From: Clostridioides sp. ES-S-0054-01
GTDB lineage: Bacteria > Bacillota > Clostridia > Peptostreptococcales > Peptostreptococcaceae
Direction: 5' to 3'
Length of the DNA stretch: 64,000 bases
Assembly (NCBI GenBank): GCA_021561035.1
Contig: CP067346.1
Location: 1,457,001 to 1,521,000, forward strand
Shown here: piece after piece, positions 63,092-64,000 of the stretch
Numbering within the stretch: the stretch's first letter is position 1
Layout of the letters: each line of letters opens with the position of its first letter
The notes under the pieces: generated by a model
Databases searched by the model: none
What the model was told of the DNA's origin: nothing
Seen by the model: the letters and a program-made list of their open reading frames with translations, nothing else
Position numbers and translations under genes: made by a program

Positions 63092-64000
63092 TTATATAAA
63101 TAAATTGTAAACTGTAGTTGTTAAAAAACAAACAATAAAAGCAAGTATAGTAGGCATTAAGAATCCTAAGGCAGTCCATTTTAAACTTCCAGTTTCTTTT
63201 TTTATTGTTAAAAGTGTTGTCGCACAAGGCCAGTGAAGTAAACTGAACAGCATAACATTTAAAGCTGTTAAATAAGTCCATCCATGTTCTCTAAGAACTT
63301 GACCTAAAGCATTAAAGCTATCTAATTCTATCATAGAACCAGTTGTTAGGTAAGCCATTAAAAGTATAGGTACGACTATCTCATTTGCTGGGAATCCAAG
63401 AATAAAAGCCATCAATATAAAACCATCAAGACCAATTAATTTGCCTAAAGGGTCTAAAAAGTTTGCAATATGTGATAATATGCTTAAATCTCCTATATAG
63501 ATATTTGCAAATATCCAAGTTATGACACCAGCAGGTATGGCTACCATTACAGCTCTTCCTAAAACAAATATTGTTCTATCTATTATGGAAGTATATAAAG
63601 TTCTTCCTATTTGAGGAACTCTATAAGGTGGAAGTTCTAATGTAAATGTAGATGGAACTCCTTTTAATAGCGTCTTAGAAAGAGTATAAGAAACTAACAA
63701 CGTTATTATAACACCTAGAATTATCAGTAAAGTTATGCAAAATGCAGTTGCTATACTTGATACAAAAGAACTAGTTATAACTGAGCTAAAAAATATTGTA
63801 GATATAGCTATCAAAGTAGGAAAACGACCATTGCAAGGTACAAAGTTGTTTGTAAGTATAGCTATAAGTCTTTCCCTTGGAGAATCAATTATTCTACAAC
63901 CAATAACTCCAGCTGCATTACATCCAAATCCCATACACATAGTCAAACATTGTTTTCCATGTGCACAAGCTTTTTTAAATAGATGGTCTAAGTTAAATGC
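63092..64000 (-). CDS. feoB3: Ferrous iron transport protein FeoB, C-terminal part of a second copy
   Basis: The frame is open to the window edge, so the 5' part, with the GTPase domain, lies outside. The visible 302 residues hold the second half of the membrane part: MCMGFGCNAAGVIGCRIIDS, ERLIAILTNNFVPCNGRFPTL (gate region with Cys), LELPPYRVPQIGR and the C-terminal helices ending with SLLHWPCATTLLTI. It differs clearly from FeoB at 27003. In strain 630 this position holds feoB3 (CD1517). Confidence 0.9.
   Translation of the reverse strand, partial: AFNLDHLFKKACAHGKQCLTMCMGFGCNAAGVIGCRIIDSPRERLIAILTNNFVPCNGRFPTLIAISTIFFSSVITSSFVSSIATAFCITLLIILGVIITLLVSYTLSKTLLKGVPSTFTLELPPYRVPQIGRTLYTSIIDRTIFVLGRAVMVAIPAGVITWIFANIYIGDLSILSHIANFLDPLGKLIGLDGFILMAFILGFPANEIVVPILLMAYLTTGSMIELDSFNALGQVLREHGWTYLTALNVMLFSLLHWPCATTLLTIKKETGSLKWTALGFLMPTILAFIVCFLTTTVYNLFI

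Noticed and set aside
1..64000. CRISPR arrays, tRNA and rRNA genes, phage genes, toxin-antitoxin pairs
   Set aside because: Read on both strands; no regularly spaced repeats, no tRNA T-loop/acceptor pattern and no rRNA-like sequence was seen.

Overview
The window looks like chromosomal DNA of Clostridioides difficile. It is very AT-rich and uses GTG and TTG starts behind strong GGAGG-type ribosome binding sites. Several genes match ones I know from strain 630: a cell-wall protein with CWB2 repeats (cwp20), a reverse rubrerythrin, tandem feoA/feoA/feoB, nimB, an orphan sporulation-type histidine kinase, a second SigA-like factor, cotB, and a CdISt1-type IStron (group I intron fused to an IS605-like element). 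Gene order agrees with the stretch I remember as about CD1456 to CD1517. All identifications are from reading and memory; no database search was run.

Layout. 1-6.5 kb: 3' end of trmK, a Nif3-like metal protein, a flavodoxin-like protein, nimB (heme-dependent nitroimidazole reductase family), a tryptophan T-box with a TrpP-type transporter, an HD-domain protein, a YtrA-type GntR/membrane-protein pair and an Asp/Tyr-rich membrane protein. 6.7-12 kb: a response regulator, histidine kinase, ABC ATPase and large FtsX-type permease in one run. 12-19.7 kb: a winged-helix/ferredoxin protein, cwp20, a rhodanese and a YhgE/Pip protein. 19.9-26 kb: a heterodimeric ABC exporter with one degenerate ATP site, reverse rubrerythrin behind a SigmaB-like promoter, a CPBP protease and a dienelactone-hydrolase-like protein.

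26.4-32.2 kb: ferrous iron uptake (feoA-feoA-feoB plus a small Cys-rich membrane protein), then a decayed IStron lying between two 132-bp copies of the promoter and leader of an AIM24-family gene. 32.3-41 kb: an SsuCBA-type importer, a Fur-box-controlled DUF3793 gene, a lipoprotein, a WYL regulator facing a DUF6194 gene across a perfect palindrome, and metNIQ under a SAM-I riboswitch. 41-50 kb: orphan sensor kinase, 3-methyladenine glycosylase, nearly 1 kb of gene-free AT-rich DNA, an XRE-cupin regulator with proC, a secreted DUF1002 protein, an HSDR_N-like small protein and sigA2.

50-64 kb: murJ, deoC, a second YtrA/ABC operon, a MATE efflux pump, a TlpA / CD1871A-like / NapH-like / lipoprotein redox operon, a LUD protein, spore coat protein cotB, small ORFs, a BmrR-type MerR regulator and the 3' part of a second feoB.

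The most useful connections read from the DNA are these. A 15-bp palindrome core, differing only at its central base, sits in the 19-bp spacer of the MATE promoter and over the -10 of the merR gene 5.6 kb away, so the regulator probably controls both. There is also a SigmaB promoter ahead of rubrerythrin, Fur boxes at feoB and the DUF3793 gene, a Trp-specific T-box, a SAM-I switch, and the IStron bracketed by promoter repeats. I saw no clearly new defence or mobile system; the IStron locus and the MerR/MATE pair are the best candidates for follow-up.
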